A stretch of DNA of 64,000 nt from Rhizobium pisi. Lineage in GTDB: Bacteria; Pseudomonadota; Alphaproteobacteria; Rhizobiales; Rhizobiaceae. Shown in pieces: positions 25,377 through 34,069 of this stretch; position 1 is the stretch's first letter; each line of letters begins with the position of its first letter. Below the pieces are notes generated by a model. It did no database searches and was not told the DNA's origin. It saw nothing but the letters and a program-made list of their open reading frames with translations. Location of the stretch: positions 62,001 through 126,000 of the forward strand of contig NZ_RJJT01000016.1 in the NCBI RefSeq assembly GCF_003938655.1, given 5' to 3'. The translations under genes and the position numbers were made by a program.

Positions 25377-25417
25377 CACGACCGGCAGATCTCGCGATTT
25401 GCCGGTCGTGTTTTTTT
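25377..25417 (+). terminator. Rho-independent terminator after nolR
   Basis: A perfect 11-bp stem (25377-25387 with 25400-25410) is followed immediately by seven T (25411-25417). It lies 94 bp beyond the nolR stop, leaving a 3' untranslated stretch of about 90 bases. This is one of the clearest intrinsic terminators in the window. Confidence 0.9.
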
Positions 25418-25455
25418 GGAAGCCTGCCATCTCCTACCGCTTCTGTCGGCGCAAT

Positions 25456-27429
25456 TTAACTGCCGACAGCGCCGTTGTTGGCGCGCCTCAGCACCACCAG
25501 CGACGGACGGGCAGGTATGCCGGGCTTGAAATCCGGCCAATTGGTGCCGGCGTCCTCCATCGAGGTCGCATCCTCGTTGTCGGCCATCCTGAGTTCACCC
25601 GGATGCTGGACCGAGAGGAAGACGCTGCTGCCGTCCGAGGTGAAGGTCGGCGAACAGGTTTCCGAGCCAACCGGCGCGATATAGAACAACTTCGGCAGCG
25701 CCCGGCCCGGGCCTTCGGTGTCCATCACATAGACGGAATCGGCAATACCTTCCGGCGGCGGGCCATCGGTGGTGACCCACAGGCGGCCGGACGGATCGAC
25801 GGCGAGATTGTCGGGGTCGGTGAACCAGCCGGCCGACGTCGTGGCCGGATGGAACATCGCCTGGTCCTCAGGCTTGGCGGGATCGCCGCAGAGGATGAAG
25901 ACGTCCCACTTGAAGCTGGAAGCCGCATAATTCGGCTTTTCCGGGCCGCCGGGTGCGATAAGCTCCAAAAGGTGGCCATGCGGGTTGGGGCCGCGCGGAT
26001 TGGCAATATTGACCATCTCTTTCTCATCGCCGCCCTCATTCTTCGGCAGTCGATCCTCATTTTCCGTCATGGCGACATAAAGCTTGCCGGTGCCAAGATG
26101 CGGAATGAAGCCTTCCGGCCCGTCCATTGGCGTGGCGCCGACAAGGTCGGCTGCGGCGCGCGTCGCCAGCACGACGTCGGCCTGGCTCTTGAAGCCGGCT
26201 TCCGCCGTCAGCGGCCCCTCGCCCGCAATGAGCGGGATCCAGGCCATCGTGCCATCGCTTTCAAACTTGGCGACAGCAAGCGTGCCGTGGTCGAGCAGAT
26301 CCTTGTTGGCGGCACGATCGCCAGGATTCCAAGGATCGCGGGTGACGAAACGGTAGATATATTCGAAATCGTCGTCATCGCCCATGAAGACCACCACGCG
26401 GCCGTCGGGAGCGACACAGCACTGCGCGCCCTCATGGGTCATGCGGCCGAGCGACGTGCGCTTGACTGGCCTTGCCGTCGGATCGAACGGATCGATCTCG
26501 ACCACCCAGTCGAAACGCATCCATTCGTTCGGCTCCTCCTCGAACTTGAAGCGCGGCTCGACGCGGCTGACCGAATAGATATCGTTCTCATCCTCATCCC
26601 AGCCTTGGCGCTCGACCAGTTCCTGGTTCGCGAGCGTTTTGTAGTCGCCGGCAAAGGCGTCCATCGCACCTTCCTCGCCCGAAAGCATCGTGCCCCAAGG
26701 AGTGATGCCGCCATTGCAGTTGGAAACCGTGCCGAACACGACCGTTCCGCTCGGATCTGCCTTGGTCTTGAGGCGGTCGTCGCCGGCGGCCGGGCCGGAG
26801 ATGCCGATCTCGGTACTCATGTGGATGCGGCGATTGTATTTGCCGTCCTTGACGATCGCCCACTGGCCGTCCGTCTTCCTCACCTCGAAGATCGAGACGC
26901 CAAGGGCGGCCATGATGGCGCGGATCTGGTTCTCCGTCAGCTTCTCGCGGTAGTCCTCCTTCGTCAGCCCCGGAAACATCAGGAAAGGTGTCGCATATTC
27001 ATGGCTGACGACCATCAGCCCATGGTCGGAACTCTTCTCGCCCCAGGGCAGCGGCAGGAACTGGGTGAAATCGTTGTTGTAGCCGAACTGCCGCTCGGCC
27101 GCCTTGCCATCCAGCCTCGCAATGTCGAATTCCGGGCTGTCAGGAAACAGCGCGTCGCCCCAACGCGCCAGGATCTGGCGCTCATAACCCTCCGGCCAGT
27201 GGTCGGCGGTGTCGCGCACGCGCTTGAGTTCAGGAAAAGTCAGGCTGGAATCGGCAGCCTCCGCGCGCGATATTCCGAGCACTGGCGCAAGTGCCGTAGC
27301 GCCCATTGCGGTGAGGAAGCCCTTGAGCACGCTGCGGCGGCGAACGCCCTCTTGGAGGATGGCGCCGTAACTCGGCGCGAATGCGCGGCGCGCGGTGGGC
27401 CGCGCTCTTGTCTTCTGACGGTCAGACAT
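25456..27429 (-). CDS. phoX: PhoX-family alkaline phosphatase (DUF839), Tat-exported
   Basis: Secreted phosphatase of 657 residues. A twin-arginine signal (RRRSVLKGFLTAMG, around residues 30-43) ends near SRAEAA. The rest is the PhoX/DUF839 beta-propeller, recognisable in LMVVSHEYATPFLMFPG, GTVSNCNGGITPWGTMLSGEE and MTHEGAQCCVAPDGRVVVFMGDD; the Cys, Glu and Asp residues match PhoX metal-site regions. PhoX enzymes need calcium and iron and release phosphate from esters. GGAGATAC precedes the ATG. I looked for a Pho box upstream and did not find a clear one, so PhoB control is not established here. Convergent with nolR. Confidence 0.9.
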   Translation of the reverse strand: MSDRQKTRARPTARRAFAPSYGAILQEGVRRRSVLKGFLTAMGATALAPVLGISRAEAADSSLTFPELKRVRDTADHWPEGYERQILARWGDALFPDSPEFDIARLDGKAAERQFGYNNDFTQFLPLPWGEKSSDHGLMVVSHEYATPFLMFPGLTKEDYREKLTENQIRAIMAALGVSIFEVRKTDGQWAIVKDGKYNRRIHMSTEIGISGPAAGDDRLKTKADPSGTVVFGTVSNCNGGITPWGTMLSGEEGAMDAFAGDYKTLANQELVERQGWDEDENDIYSVSRVEPRFKFEEEPNEWMRFDWVVEIDPFDPTARPVKRTSLGRMTHEGAQCCVAPDGRVVVFMGDDDDFEYIYRFVTRDPWNPGDRAANKDLLDHGTLAVAKFESDGTMAWIPLIAGEGPLTAEAGFKSQADVVLATRAAADLVGATPMDGPEGFIPHLGTGKLYVAMTENEDRLPKNEGGDEKEMVNIANPRGPNPHGHLLELIAPGGPEKPNYAASSFKWDVFILCGDPAKPEDQAMFHPATTSAGWFTDPDNLAVDPSGRLWVTTDGPPPEGIADSVYVMDTEGPGRALPKLFYIAPVGSETCSPTFTSDGSSVFLSVQHPGELRMADNEDATSMEDAGTNWPDFKPGIPARPSLVVLRRANNGAVGS

Positions 27430-27679
27430 GAGTATCTCCGGTCGAAATATCGTTTTATTTCAGTGAATTGATGCAAATGCCATTGCGCCCGCAGGCCATC
27501 GCTTTTTGTAGCAAGCCGAGGCGAAGGAATGATGACGGGCCGCCTGAGCCTGCCGGTCGTCACAGCAGCTTTCAGGACTTTTCCCGTTGACGACTCGGGA
27601 AGCCCTGATAATTTGACCGGACAGTAAAAATATGGGCGTGAAGCCCCGGAAATGGGCCGCCGGCGGCCAGGAGAACAGC

Positions 27680-29005
27680 ATGTCCAATCGCCTCAATGCA
27701 CCGAACGATCTTCGCGCCTTCTGGATGCCGTTTACGGCAAATCGCCAGTTCAAGAAGGAGCCGCGTTTGTTCGTCGGCGCCAAGGACATGTATTATACGA
27801 CGCATGACGGTCGCCAGGTGCTGGACGGCACGGCCGGCCTCTGGTGCGTCAATGCCGGCCACTGCCGCCCGAAGATCACCGAAGCGATCCGCGAACAGGC
27901 AGGCGAGCTCGATTACGCACCGGCGTTCCAGCTCGGCCACCCCAAGGCCTTCGAACTGGCAAACCGCCTGGTCGACATCGCGCCGGAGGGCCTGAACCAC
28001 GTTCTCTATACCAATTCCGGCTCCGAATCCGTCGAGACGGCGCTCAAGGTGGCGCTTGCCTATCACCGCGTGAAGGGCAATGGTTCACGCTTCCGCCTGA
28101 TCGGCCGCGAGCGCGGCTATCACGGCGTCAATTTCGGCGGCATCTCTGTCGGCGGCATCGTCAGCAACCGCAAGATGTTCGGCACGCTTCTGACCGGCGT
28201 CGACCACATGCCGCACACTCACCAGCCCGGCAAGAACAACTTCACACGCGGCGAGCCCGAGCACGGCGGCGACATCGCGACCGAGTTGGAGCGTATCGTC
28301 ACGCTGCATGACGCCTCCACCATCGCCGCCGTCATCGTCGAGCCTGTGGCCGGCTCGACCGGCGTCCTGATCCCGCCGAAGGGCTACCTGCAGAAGCTGC
28401 GCGAAATCTGCACCAAGCACGGCATCCTTCTGATCTTCGACGAGGTCATCACTGGCTTCGGGCGCCTCGGCGCCCCCTTCGCCGCGCAATATTACGACGT
28501 CAAGCCCGACATGATCACGGCCGCCAAGGGGCTGACCAACGGCGTCATCCCGATGGGCGCCGTTTTCGTCACCTCCGAGATTCATGATGCCTTCATGAAC
28601 GGCCCGGAACACATGATCGAGTTCTTCCACGGCTACACCTATTCCGGCAACCCGATCGCTTCGGCAGCCGCTCTCGCCACGCTCGACACCTACAAGGAAG
28701 AAGGCCTGCTCACCCGCGCAGCCGAACTTTCCGACTACTGGGCCGATGCGCTGCACTCGCTGAAGGATTGCCCCAATGTCATTGACATCAGAAACACCGG
28801 CCTGATCGGCGCGATCGAACTCGACCCCATTGCCGGCGAGCCCACCAAGCGCGCCTTCACGGCCTTCCTGAAGGCTTATGAAAGCGGTCTCCTGATCCGC
28901 ACGACCGGCGATATCATCGCCCTCTCCCCGCCGCTGATCATCGAGAAGCAGCATATCGACGAGCTCTTCGGCAAGCTGCGGACCATCCTGCAGAACAACA
29001 TCTGA
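27680..29005 (+). CDS. Class III aminotransferase, omega-amino acid:pyruvate type
   Basis: A PLP-dependent aminotransferase of 441 residues. The PLP lysine lies in DMITAAKGLTNGVIPMGAVF, the cofactor Asp in LIFDEVITGFGRLG, and the N-terminal part has DGTAGLWCVNAGHCRPKI. This pattern is closest to beta-alanine/omega-amino acid:pyruvate transaminases, which use terminal amines such as beta-alanine, GABA or taurine. The exact substrate cannot be fixed from the sequence. AGGAG lies 7 bases before the ATG at 27680. It is monocistronic, with a terminator at 29030-29063. Confidence 0.88.
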   Translation: MSNRLNAPNDLRAFWMPFTANRQFKKEPRLFVGAKDMYYTTHDGRQVLDGTAGLWCVNAGHCRPKITEAIREQAGELDYAPAFQLGHPKAFELANRLVDIAPEGLNHVLYTNSGSESVETALKVALAYHRVKGNGSRFRLIGRERGYHGVNFGGISVGGIVSNRKMFGTLLTGVDHMPHTHQPGKNNFTRGEPEHGGDIATELERIVTLHDASTIAAVIVEPVAGSTGVLIPPKGYLQKLREICTKHGILLIFDEVITGFGRLGAPFAAQYYDVKPDMITAAKGLTNGVIPMGAVFVTSEIHDAFMNGPEHMIEFFHGYTYSGNPIASAAALATLDTYKEEGLLTRAAELSDYWADALHSLKDCPNVIDIRNTGLIGAIELDPIAGEPTKRAFTAFLKAYESGLLIRTTGDIIALSPPLIIEKQHIDELFGKLRTILQNNI

Positions 29006-29029
29006 AGATGTGAAGGCTTCCAGCCTATG

Positions 29030-29063
29030 GCCCGCGGAGAACCGTCTTCGCGGGCTTTTCGTT
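29030..29063 (+). terminator. Terminator after the aminotransferase gene
   Basis: A 7-bp GC stem (29030-29036 with 29049-29055) is followed by TTTTCGTTT. It lies 25 bp past the stop codon. Confidence 0.75.
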
Positions 29064-29081
29064 TCTGCGAGCGCAGAAAAC

Positions 29082-29996
29082 TCAAGCGACCGAGGCGATC
29101 GAAAGGCAGAGGGCGAATTTCTTCAGGAGCCGGCGATCGAAATGTCCTTCCACGCCCAGCATCCATTTCAGCGCATCGCTGGCACTCCACGGCGCCTTGT
29201 ACGGCCGCACGGAGGTGATGGCGTCATAGACATCGCAGATCGTAGCGATACGCGCGTGCAGACTGACCTGGCTGCCGGACAACCCATGCGGATAGCCCTT
29301 GCCGTCGATGCGTTCGTGGTGATTGAGGCAGACGTCGAGAACGATCTCCGGCATCTCCTCCTGCTGCGACAGGATCGTGTGCCCCTTCTCCGGATGCCGC
29401 CGGATAAGGTTCATCTCATCCTCATCCAGGCGCCCTTCCTTATTGAGCACTTCAAGCGGAATATCGATCTTGCCGACGTCGTGCAGCAATCCGGCAGTGC
29501 CGAGCATCTGAACCGTATGTTCGTCGAGAGCGAGATGACGGCTGAAAAGGATCATCAGCGCACTCACCGAAATCGAATGCAGGAAAGTGACTTCGTCCTT
29601 TGATTTCAGGCGCGTGACGCTCATGAAAACCGAAGGGTTCTGATCCAGCGACTTGGAGACGGAGGAAATCACCGGCGCGACCTGATCGACGGTGATTCCG
29701 TCGCCAACCTGCAGCCTGCCGAAAACCTCCTCCAGCACCTCAACGGATTTCTGGATGGTCTCGCGCGCGGCCTTGACGTCGATCTCGATGTCACGACCCG
29801 GCAGGCCGTTGGTATCGAAACCCCTGGTCGTATTGATGACGACGGTGGCAGTGCCGCATTTGCGGATTTTCGCGGCATCGATCTCGCGCCGCAGGGGAAA
29901 TCTGCGCTTGGATAAAAGAGGATCCTGCCAAAGGCCTTCGATGACCTCTACAAACATTCCGATACGCACCTGGCTGGCGTCGATACGCTTGAGCAT
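29082..29996 (-). CDS. HD-GYP domain phosphodiesterase with DUF3391 N-terminus
   Basis: A predicted cyclic-di-GMP phosphodiesterase of 304 residues. An N-terminal DUF3391-like domain (VRIGMFVEVIEGLWQDPL) precedes the HD-GYP domain. Metal and substrate motifs are intact: a His in FLHSISVSALM, HD in GLLHDVGKIDIP, and HHERIDGKGYPHGLSG, followed by DVYDAITSVRPYK. It has no membrane segment or receiver domain, so its input is unknown. It faces the aminotransferase gene, with the terminator between. A 13-bp palindrome (30096-30108) lies about 100 bp upstream. Confidence 0.92.
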   Translation of the reverse strand: MLKRIDASQVRIGMFVEVIEGLWQDPLLSKRRFPLRREIDAAKIRKCGTATVVINTTRGFDTNGLPGRDIEIDVKAARETIQKSVEVLEEVFGRLQVGDGITVDQVAPVISSVSKSLDQNPSVFMSVTRLKSKDEVTFLHSISVSALMILFSRHLALDEHTVQMLGTAGLLHDVGKIDIPLEVLNKEGRLDEDEMNLIRRHPEKGHTILSQQEEMPEIVLDVCLNHHERIDGKGYPHGLSGSQVSLHARIATICDVYDAITSVRPYKAPWSASDALKWMLGVEGHFDRRLLKKFALCLSIASVA

Positions 29997-30456
29997 CCAG
30001 ATCTCTATTTCCTAATATGTCTATGTAATTCTTTGATAGTTGTTTTTTCACTGCTGCGCGTTTGGGTATCGAATGTTTCTACCGCAAGCAGCCAAATTAA
30101 CGGTTAATGGGAAAGATAAAGGCCTCCACAAGAGCTGAGGCCTTCGATCTCGACAAGGATTTGCGCTTTGGGCCGGCTTGAAAAAATCGGCGGAAACGCA
30201 AGAAAAATGACCAGTCCGAGCGCATTTTCGGCCGGATCGATCTGATTTTCGTTCCATTTTGTTATGAACTTGCGAAATCCTGTCAAAATTCCTAGAAATC
30301 TCCTCATGAGCCTTCCCGAGTCAAATATGGCCGGTGGGCTCGCTGATCGCGCCGCTATCGATCGTCCTTGGCACGGCCCGGAGGCCGTTGAATGATCGGG
30401 AAAGCCGGCGCGGCATCTCATCGCGGGTCGGACGACCCCATCCAAGGAGACAGACA
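29997..30456. other. 460-bp divergent intergenic region
   Basis: This region separates the HD-GYP gene from the LivJ-type gene. It holds a 13-bp palindrome ATTAACGGTTAAT (30096-30108) and an 8-bp hairpin (30119-30126 with 30137-30144). On the minus strand the hairpin is followed by TATCTTT, so it could end a small RNA. A minus-strand frame from 30306 to 30104 is open but runs through the hairpin, and I do not count it as a gene. Confidence 0.4.
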
Positions 30457-31560
30457 ATGACCCTCAAGACACTGACGGCGACCCTCGTCGCGTCGCTCGC
30501 CTTTGCGCCGCTTGCCCATGCCGATATCACCATCGGCCTGATCGCGCCGCTGACCGGCCCCGTCGCCGCCTATGGCGACCAGGTGAAGAACGGCGCTCAG
30601 ACCGCCGTCGACGAGATCAACAAAAAGGGCGGCATCCTCGGCGAGAAGGTCGTTCTCGAGCTGGCAGACGATGCCGGCGAACCGAAGCAGGGCGTTTCCG
30701 CCGCCAATAAGGTGGTCGGCGACGGCATCCGCTTTGTCGTCGGCCCCGTGACCTCAGGTGTTGCGATTCCCGTTTCGGACGTTCTGGCCGAAAACGGCGT
30801 GCTGATGGTCACTCCGACCGCAACGGCCCCTGACCTTACCAAGCGCGGCCTCACCAATGTGCTGCGCACCTGCGGGCGCGATGACCAGCAGGCTGAAGTC
30901 GCCGCGAAATACGTGCTGAAGAATTTCAAGGATAAGCGCATCGCCATCGTCAACGACAAGGGCGCTTACGGCAAAGGGCTCGCCGATGCCTTCAAAGCGA
31001 CGCTGAATGCAGGCGGCGTCACCGAAGTCGTCAACGATGCGATCACGCCTGGCGATAAGGATTTCAGCGCGCTCACCACCCGCATCAAGTCCGAGAAGGT
31101 CGATGTCGTCTATTTCGGCGGCTACCACCCGGAAGGCGGCCTGCTTGCCCGCCAGCTTCATGATCTCGCCGCTAACGCGATGATCATCGGCGGCGACGGT
31201 CTCTCCAATACCGAATTCTGGGCCATCGGCACGGATGCAGCGGCAGGCACGCTGTTCACCAACGCGTCCGACGCCACCAAAAGCCCGGACTCCAAGGCTG
31301 CCGCCGATGCGCTCTTCGCCAAGAACATTCCGGCCGAGGCCTTCACGCTGAACGCCTATGCTGCCGTCGAAGTTCTGAAAGCCGGCATCGAGAAGGCCGG
31401 CAGCGCCGAGGATGCGGAAGCCGTTGCGGCTGCGCTGAAAGACGGCAAGGAAATCCCGACCGCCATCGGCAAGGTCACCTACGGCGAAACCGGTGACCTC
31501 ACCTCGCAGAGCTTCACGCTCTACAAGTGGGAAGGCGGCAAGATCGTCGCCGCGGAATAA
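30457..31560 (+). CDS. LivJ/LivK-type ABC substrate-binding protein
   Basis: A periplasmic binding protein of 367 residues in the branched-chain amino acid (type I) family. The signal peptide ends near PLAHA. The mature start DITIGLIAPLTGPVAAYGDQ and the segments VVGPVTSGVAIPVSDVLAENG and AIVNDKGAYGKGLADAFKA are typical. AGGAGA precedes the ATG. No liv permease or ATPase genes are adjacent, so it either serves a transporter encoded elsewhere or is a specialised orphan. A terminator follows, and then adenine deaminase. Ligand unknown: amino acid, amide or nucleobase are all possible. Confidence 0.88.
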   Translation: MTLKTLTATLVASLAFAPLAHADITIGLIAPLTGPVAAYGDQVKNGAQTAVDEINKKGGILGEKVVLELADDAGEPKQGVSAANKVVGDGIRFVVGPVTSGVAIPVSDVLAENGVLMVTPTATAPDLTKRGLTNVLRTCGRDDQQAEVAAKYVLKNFKDKRIAIVNDKGAYGKGLADAFKATLNAGGVTEVVNDAITPGDKDFSALTTRIKSEKVDVVYFGGYHPEGGLLARQLHDLAANAMIIGGDGLSNTEFWAIGTDAAAGTLFTNASDATKSPDSKAAADALFAKNIPAEAFTLNAYAAVEVLKAGIEKAGSAEDAEAVAAALKDGKEIPTAIGKVTYGETGDLTSQSFTLYKWEGGKIVAAE

Positions 31561-31582
31561 ACCAAGGCACAGAGACAGCGAT

Positions 31583-31611
31583 CGGGCGCCGCAAGGCGCC
31601 CGGTTTCGTTT
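31583..31611 (+). terminator. Terminator after the LivJ-type gene
   Basis: An 8-bp perfect GC stem (CGGGCGCC, 31583-31590, with 31595-31602), a GCAA tetraloop and then TTTCGTTT. It lies 22 bp after the stop and separates this gene from adenine deaminase. Confidence 0.8.
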
Positions 31612-31677
31612 GTGGGCATCGCATGTCGCCGCAGATCGGTTATAAGTTTTGGAATCGGTTGCAATGTGAGCAAAGCC

Positions 31678-33375
31678 ATGACCAGCAGACTCGAACGTCT
31701 CATCGACCAGGGTGTGGGCCGTGTGCCTGCCGACATCGTGTTGAAGGGCGGCAGCTTCTTCGATCTCGTCACCGGTGAACTCGTCCGCTCCGACATTGCC
31801 ATCGGCGCCGACCGCATCGTCGGCACGTCAGGCAATTACGAGGGTGAGACCGAAATCGATATCTCGGGCAGAACAGTCGTTCCCGGCTTCATTGACACGC
31901 ATCTGCACATCGAATCCTCGCTGGTGACGCCACACGAATTCGACCGCTGCGTCCTGCCCTACGGCGTCACGACCGCGATCTGCGATCCGCATGAGATCGC
32001 CAATGTGCTTGGCAAGGAAGGTATCGAGTTCTTCCTCGCTTCGGCGCTGGAAACAATCATGGACATCCGCGTCCAGCTCTCCTCCTGCGTACCCGCCACA
32101 CATCTCGAAACCTCCGGCGCCGACCTGCCGATCGAAAGCCTCCTGCCCTACCGCGACCATTCCAAGGTCATCGGCCTTGCCGAGTTCATGAATTTTCCCG
32201 GGGTGATCCACAAGGATCCCGTCTGCATGGCAAAGCTCGACGCCTTTCAGGGCGGCCATATAGACGGCCACGCCCCGCTTCTTTCCGGCAACGACCTCAA
32301 CGGCTACCTCGCAGCCGGCATCCACACCGAGCACGAATGCACGAGCGCTGCGGAAGCGCTGGAAAAGATCCGCAAGGGCATGCACATCCTCGTGCGCGAA
32401 GGCTCGGTCTCCAAGGATCTCGCCGCTTTGATCCCCATCATCACCGAGCGGCTTTCACCCTACCTCGCGCTCTGCACCGACGACCGCAATCCGCTCGATA
32501 TCGCCGAACAGGGCCATCTCGATCACATGATCCGCACCGCGATCGCAGCCGGTGTCGAGCCCCTGGCGATTTATCGCGCCGCCTCGATCTCTGCCGCCCG
32601 CGCCTTCGGCCTCAGGGACCGCGGCCTGGTGGCGCCGGGCTGGCGGGCCGATCTGGTCGTTCTCGACAGCCTGGAAAACTGCCGTGCCGAGATGGTCTTC
32701 TCGGCCGGCCGCCGCGTCACCGACGCACTCTTTTCGACACGCAGGCCGGTCGCCCCGATCGGTCTCGACAGCGTCAAGGCCCGGCCCGTCAACGCCGCCC
32801 ATTTCGGCGTGCCGGTCGCCGAGGGTGAAACGCCGGTTATCGGCGTCATGCCGGGCAAGATCATCACGGAGCATCGCCGCTACCGCCTGCCCGTCAAGGG
32901 CAACGAGACGACGGTCGATCTCGACAACGATATCATCAAGGTCGCCGTCATCGAGCGCCACGGCAAGAACGGCAACCACGCCAACGGCTTCGTCCAGGGC
33001 TTCGGCTTGAAGAAGGGGGCCATCGCCTCCACCGTCGGCCATGACAGCCACAATATCTGCATCGTCGGCGTCAATGAGGACGATATGGCATGCGCCGCAA
33101 ACCGCCTCGGCGAGATCAAGGGCGGCTTCGTCGTCGTCGAGGATGGCAAGGTGACCGGCGAAATCGCCCTGCCCATCGCCGGCCTGATGAGCCTCGAGCC
33201 CTACGAGACCGTCCGCGATACGCTGCACCATCTGCGCAAGGCCGCCTTCGCGCTCGGCGCCACGCTGGAAGAACCCTTTCTCCAGCTCGCCTTCCTGCCG
33301 CTGCCCGTCATCCCACATCTGAAGATTTCGGACATGGGAATGGTTGATGTGGACAAGTTCGCGCTGATTAGGTGA
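31678..33375 (+). CDS. ade: Adenine deaminase
   Basis: Converts adenine to hypoxanthine with ammonia release in purine salvage. The 565-residue length is normal. It belongs to the amidohydrolase superfamily: metal-binding HLHIES in DTHLHIESSLVTPHEFD, then DPHEIANVLG, HIDGHAPLLSG and CTDDRNPLDI. The C-terminal half has the family-typical GFGLKKGAIASTVGHDSHN. I chose the ATG at 31678 (TSRLERLIDQG follows). A GTG at 31666 is possible, as neither start has a strong ribosome site. Upstream LivJ-type gene, with a terminator between. Confidence 0.95.
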   Translation: MTSRLERLIDQGVGRVPADIVLKGGSFFDLVTGELVRSDIAIGADRIVGTSGNYEGETEIDISGRTVVPGFIDTHLHIESSLVTPHEFDRCVLPYGVTTAICDPHEIANVLGKEGIEFFLASALETIMDIRVQLSSCVPATHLETSGADLPIESLLPYRDHSKVIGLAEFMNFPGVIHKDPVCMAKLDAFQGGHIDGHAPLLSGNDLNGYLAAGIHTEHECTSAAEALEKIRKGMHILVREGSVSKDLAALIPIITERLSPYLALCTDDRNPLDIAEQGHLDHMIRTAIAAGVEPLAIYRAASISAARAFGLRDRGLVAPGWRADLVVLDSLENCRAEMVFSAGRRVTDALFSTRRPVAPIGLDSVKARPVNAAHFGVPVAEGETPVIGVMPGKIITEHRRYRLPVKGNETTVDLDNDIIKVAVIERHGKNGNHANGFVQGFGLKKGAIASTVGHDSHNICIVGVNEDDMACAANRLGEIKGGFVVVEDGKVTGEIALPIAGLMSLEPYETVRDTLHHLRKAAFALGATLEEPFLQLAFLPLPVIPHLKISDMGMVDVDKFALIR

Positions 33376-33408
33376 TGCGTTGTTCGGCCGGATTGGCGGC
33401 GGACGCTC

Positions 33409-33699
33409 TCAGACCGCGTGATGTCTGGTCGTGAGTTCAAGCCCGATGGCCTTCATCACGGCCAGCGTGGTTTCGAGGGTAGGATTTCCGTTTTCGCTGA
33501 GGGCCTTATAAAGATGCTCCCGCGCAAGACCGGTTTCCCTGGCGATCTTGCTCATGCCCTTGGCGCGCGCGACAACACCAAGAGCGGACGCGATGAATTT
33601 CGCGTCTCCGGTCTGTAGTGCCTCGGTGATAAAGGTCTCGATGGCCTCGTCGGAATCGAGCATCTCGGCGGGATCGAAGTCGAAAATTTCTTCAGCCAT
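33409..33699 (-). CDS. Antitoxin of HI1420-type toxin-antitoxin pair
   Basis: A 96-residue DNA-binding antitoxin of the HigA-like addiction-module antidote family (HI1420 type). An acidic N-terminus (MAEEIFDFDPAEML) leads to a helix-turn-helix: LGVVARAKGMSKIARETGLA, then LYKALSENGNPTLETTLAVM. Its start overlaps the toxin gene by 8 bases, so the toxin comes first and the two are co-translated. The antitoxin should neutralise the toxin and repress their shared promoter. Confidence 0.88.
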   Translation of the reverse strand: MAEEIFDFDPAEMLDSDEAIETFITEALQTGDAKFIASALGVVARAKGMSKIARETGLAREHLYKALSENGNPTLETTLAVMKAIGLELTTRHHAV

Positions 33700-33997
33700 T
33701 ATCGTCGCTCCATTCCGCGGCAATTCTTTTTGCCGTTCGTATATCGGTTTCCTGCGTGCTCTTATCACCGCCGCAGAGAAGCACGATGATGGTTTCTCCC
33801 CGCTTCCGGTAATAGATCCGATAGCCGGGTCCGTAATGAATGCTCAGTTCGCTCACTCCCTCGCCGACTGGTGCGGCGTCGCCGGCATGTCCGGTCACAA
33901 GACGCTGCAGACGCAAGGCGATCATCGCCTTGGCCTTTCCATCCTTCAGCCTTTTGTGCCACTTTCGAAACGTGGCCGTCTGCTTCAATATGAACAC
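33692..33997 (-). CDS. Toxin of HI1419-type (RelE/ParE superfamily) pair
   Basis: A 101-residue toxin of the addiction-module killer family (HI1419/Gp49-like, RelE/ParE fold). Family features are TATFRKWHKRLKDGKAKA near the N-terminus, the strand pair YRIYYRKRGETIIVLLCGGD and the final helix TQETDIRTAKRIA. Members commonly cleave mRNA on the ribosome, but the target is not known here. The start is a GTG (33997), 4 bp after a consensus -10 element, so the transcript may be nearly leaderless. The gene pair lies between ade and an alpha-glucosidase gene. Confidence 0.87.
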   Translation of the reverse strand: MFILKQTATFRKWHKRLKDGKAKAMIALRLQRLVTGHAGDAAPVGEGVSELSIHYGPGYRIYYRKRGETIIVLLCGGDKSTQETDIRTAKRIAAEWSDDNG

Positions 33998-34001
33998 GTC
34001 A

Positions 34002-34030
34002 ATTGTAAGTTAAAAAATACATTCTGTCAA
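34002..34030 (-). promoter_or_regulatory. Near-consensus sigma-70 promoter of the toxin-antitoxin operon
   Basis: On the minus strand TTGACA (34030-34025), a 17-bp spacer and TACAAT (34007-34002). The -35 is perfect and the -10 nearly so. The toxin GTG begins only 4 bases downstream. Confidence 0.8.
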
Positions 34031-34069
34031 AATCCGCCGTTTCCACGGCCGGAACGAGCAGCCCAAATA

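Noticed and set aside
25399..27471. 690-codon plus-strand frame
   Set aside because: It is a shadow of phoX, whose motifs and Tat signal on the other strand are clear, and it crosses the nolR terminator.
27430..27679. Pho box in front of phoX
   Set aside because: No pair of CTGTCAT-like repeats with correct spacing was found on the minus strand; only weak partial matches.
30104..30306. Small minus-strand gene in the HD-GYP/LivJ gap
   Set aside because: The frame runs through a hairpin at its end, has no family resemblance and no convincing ribosome site.
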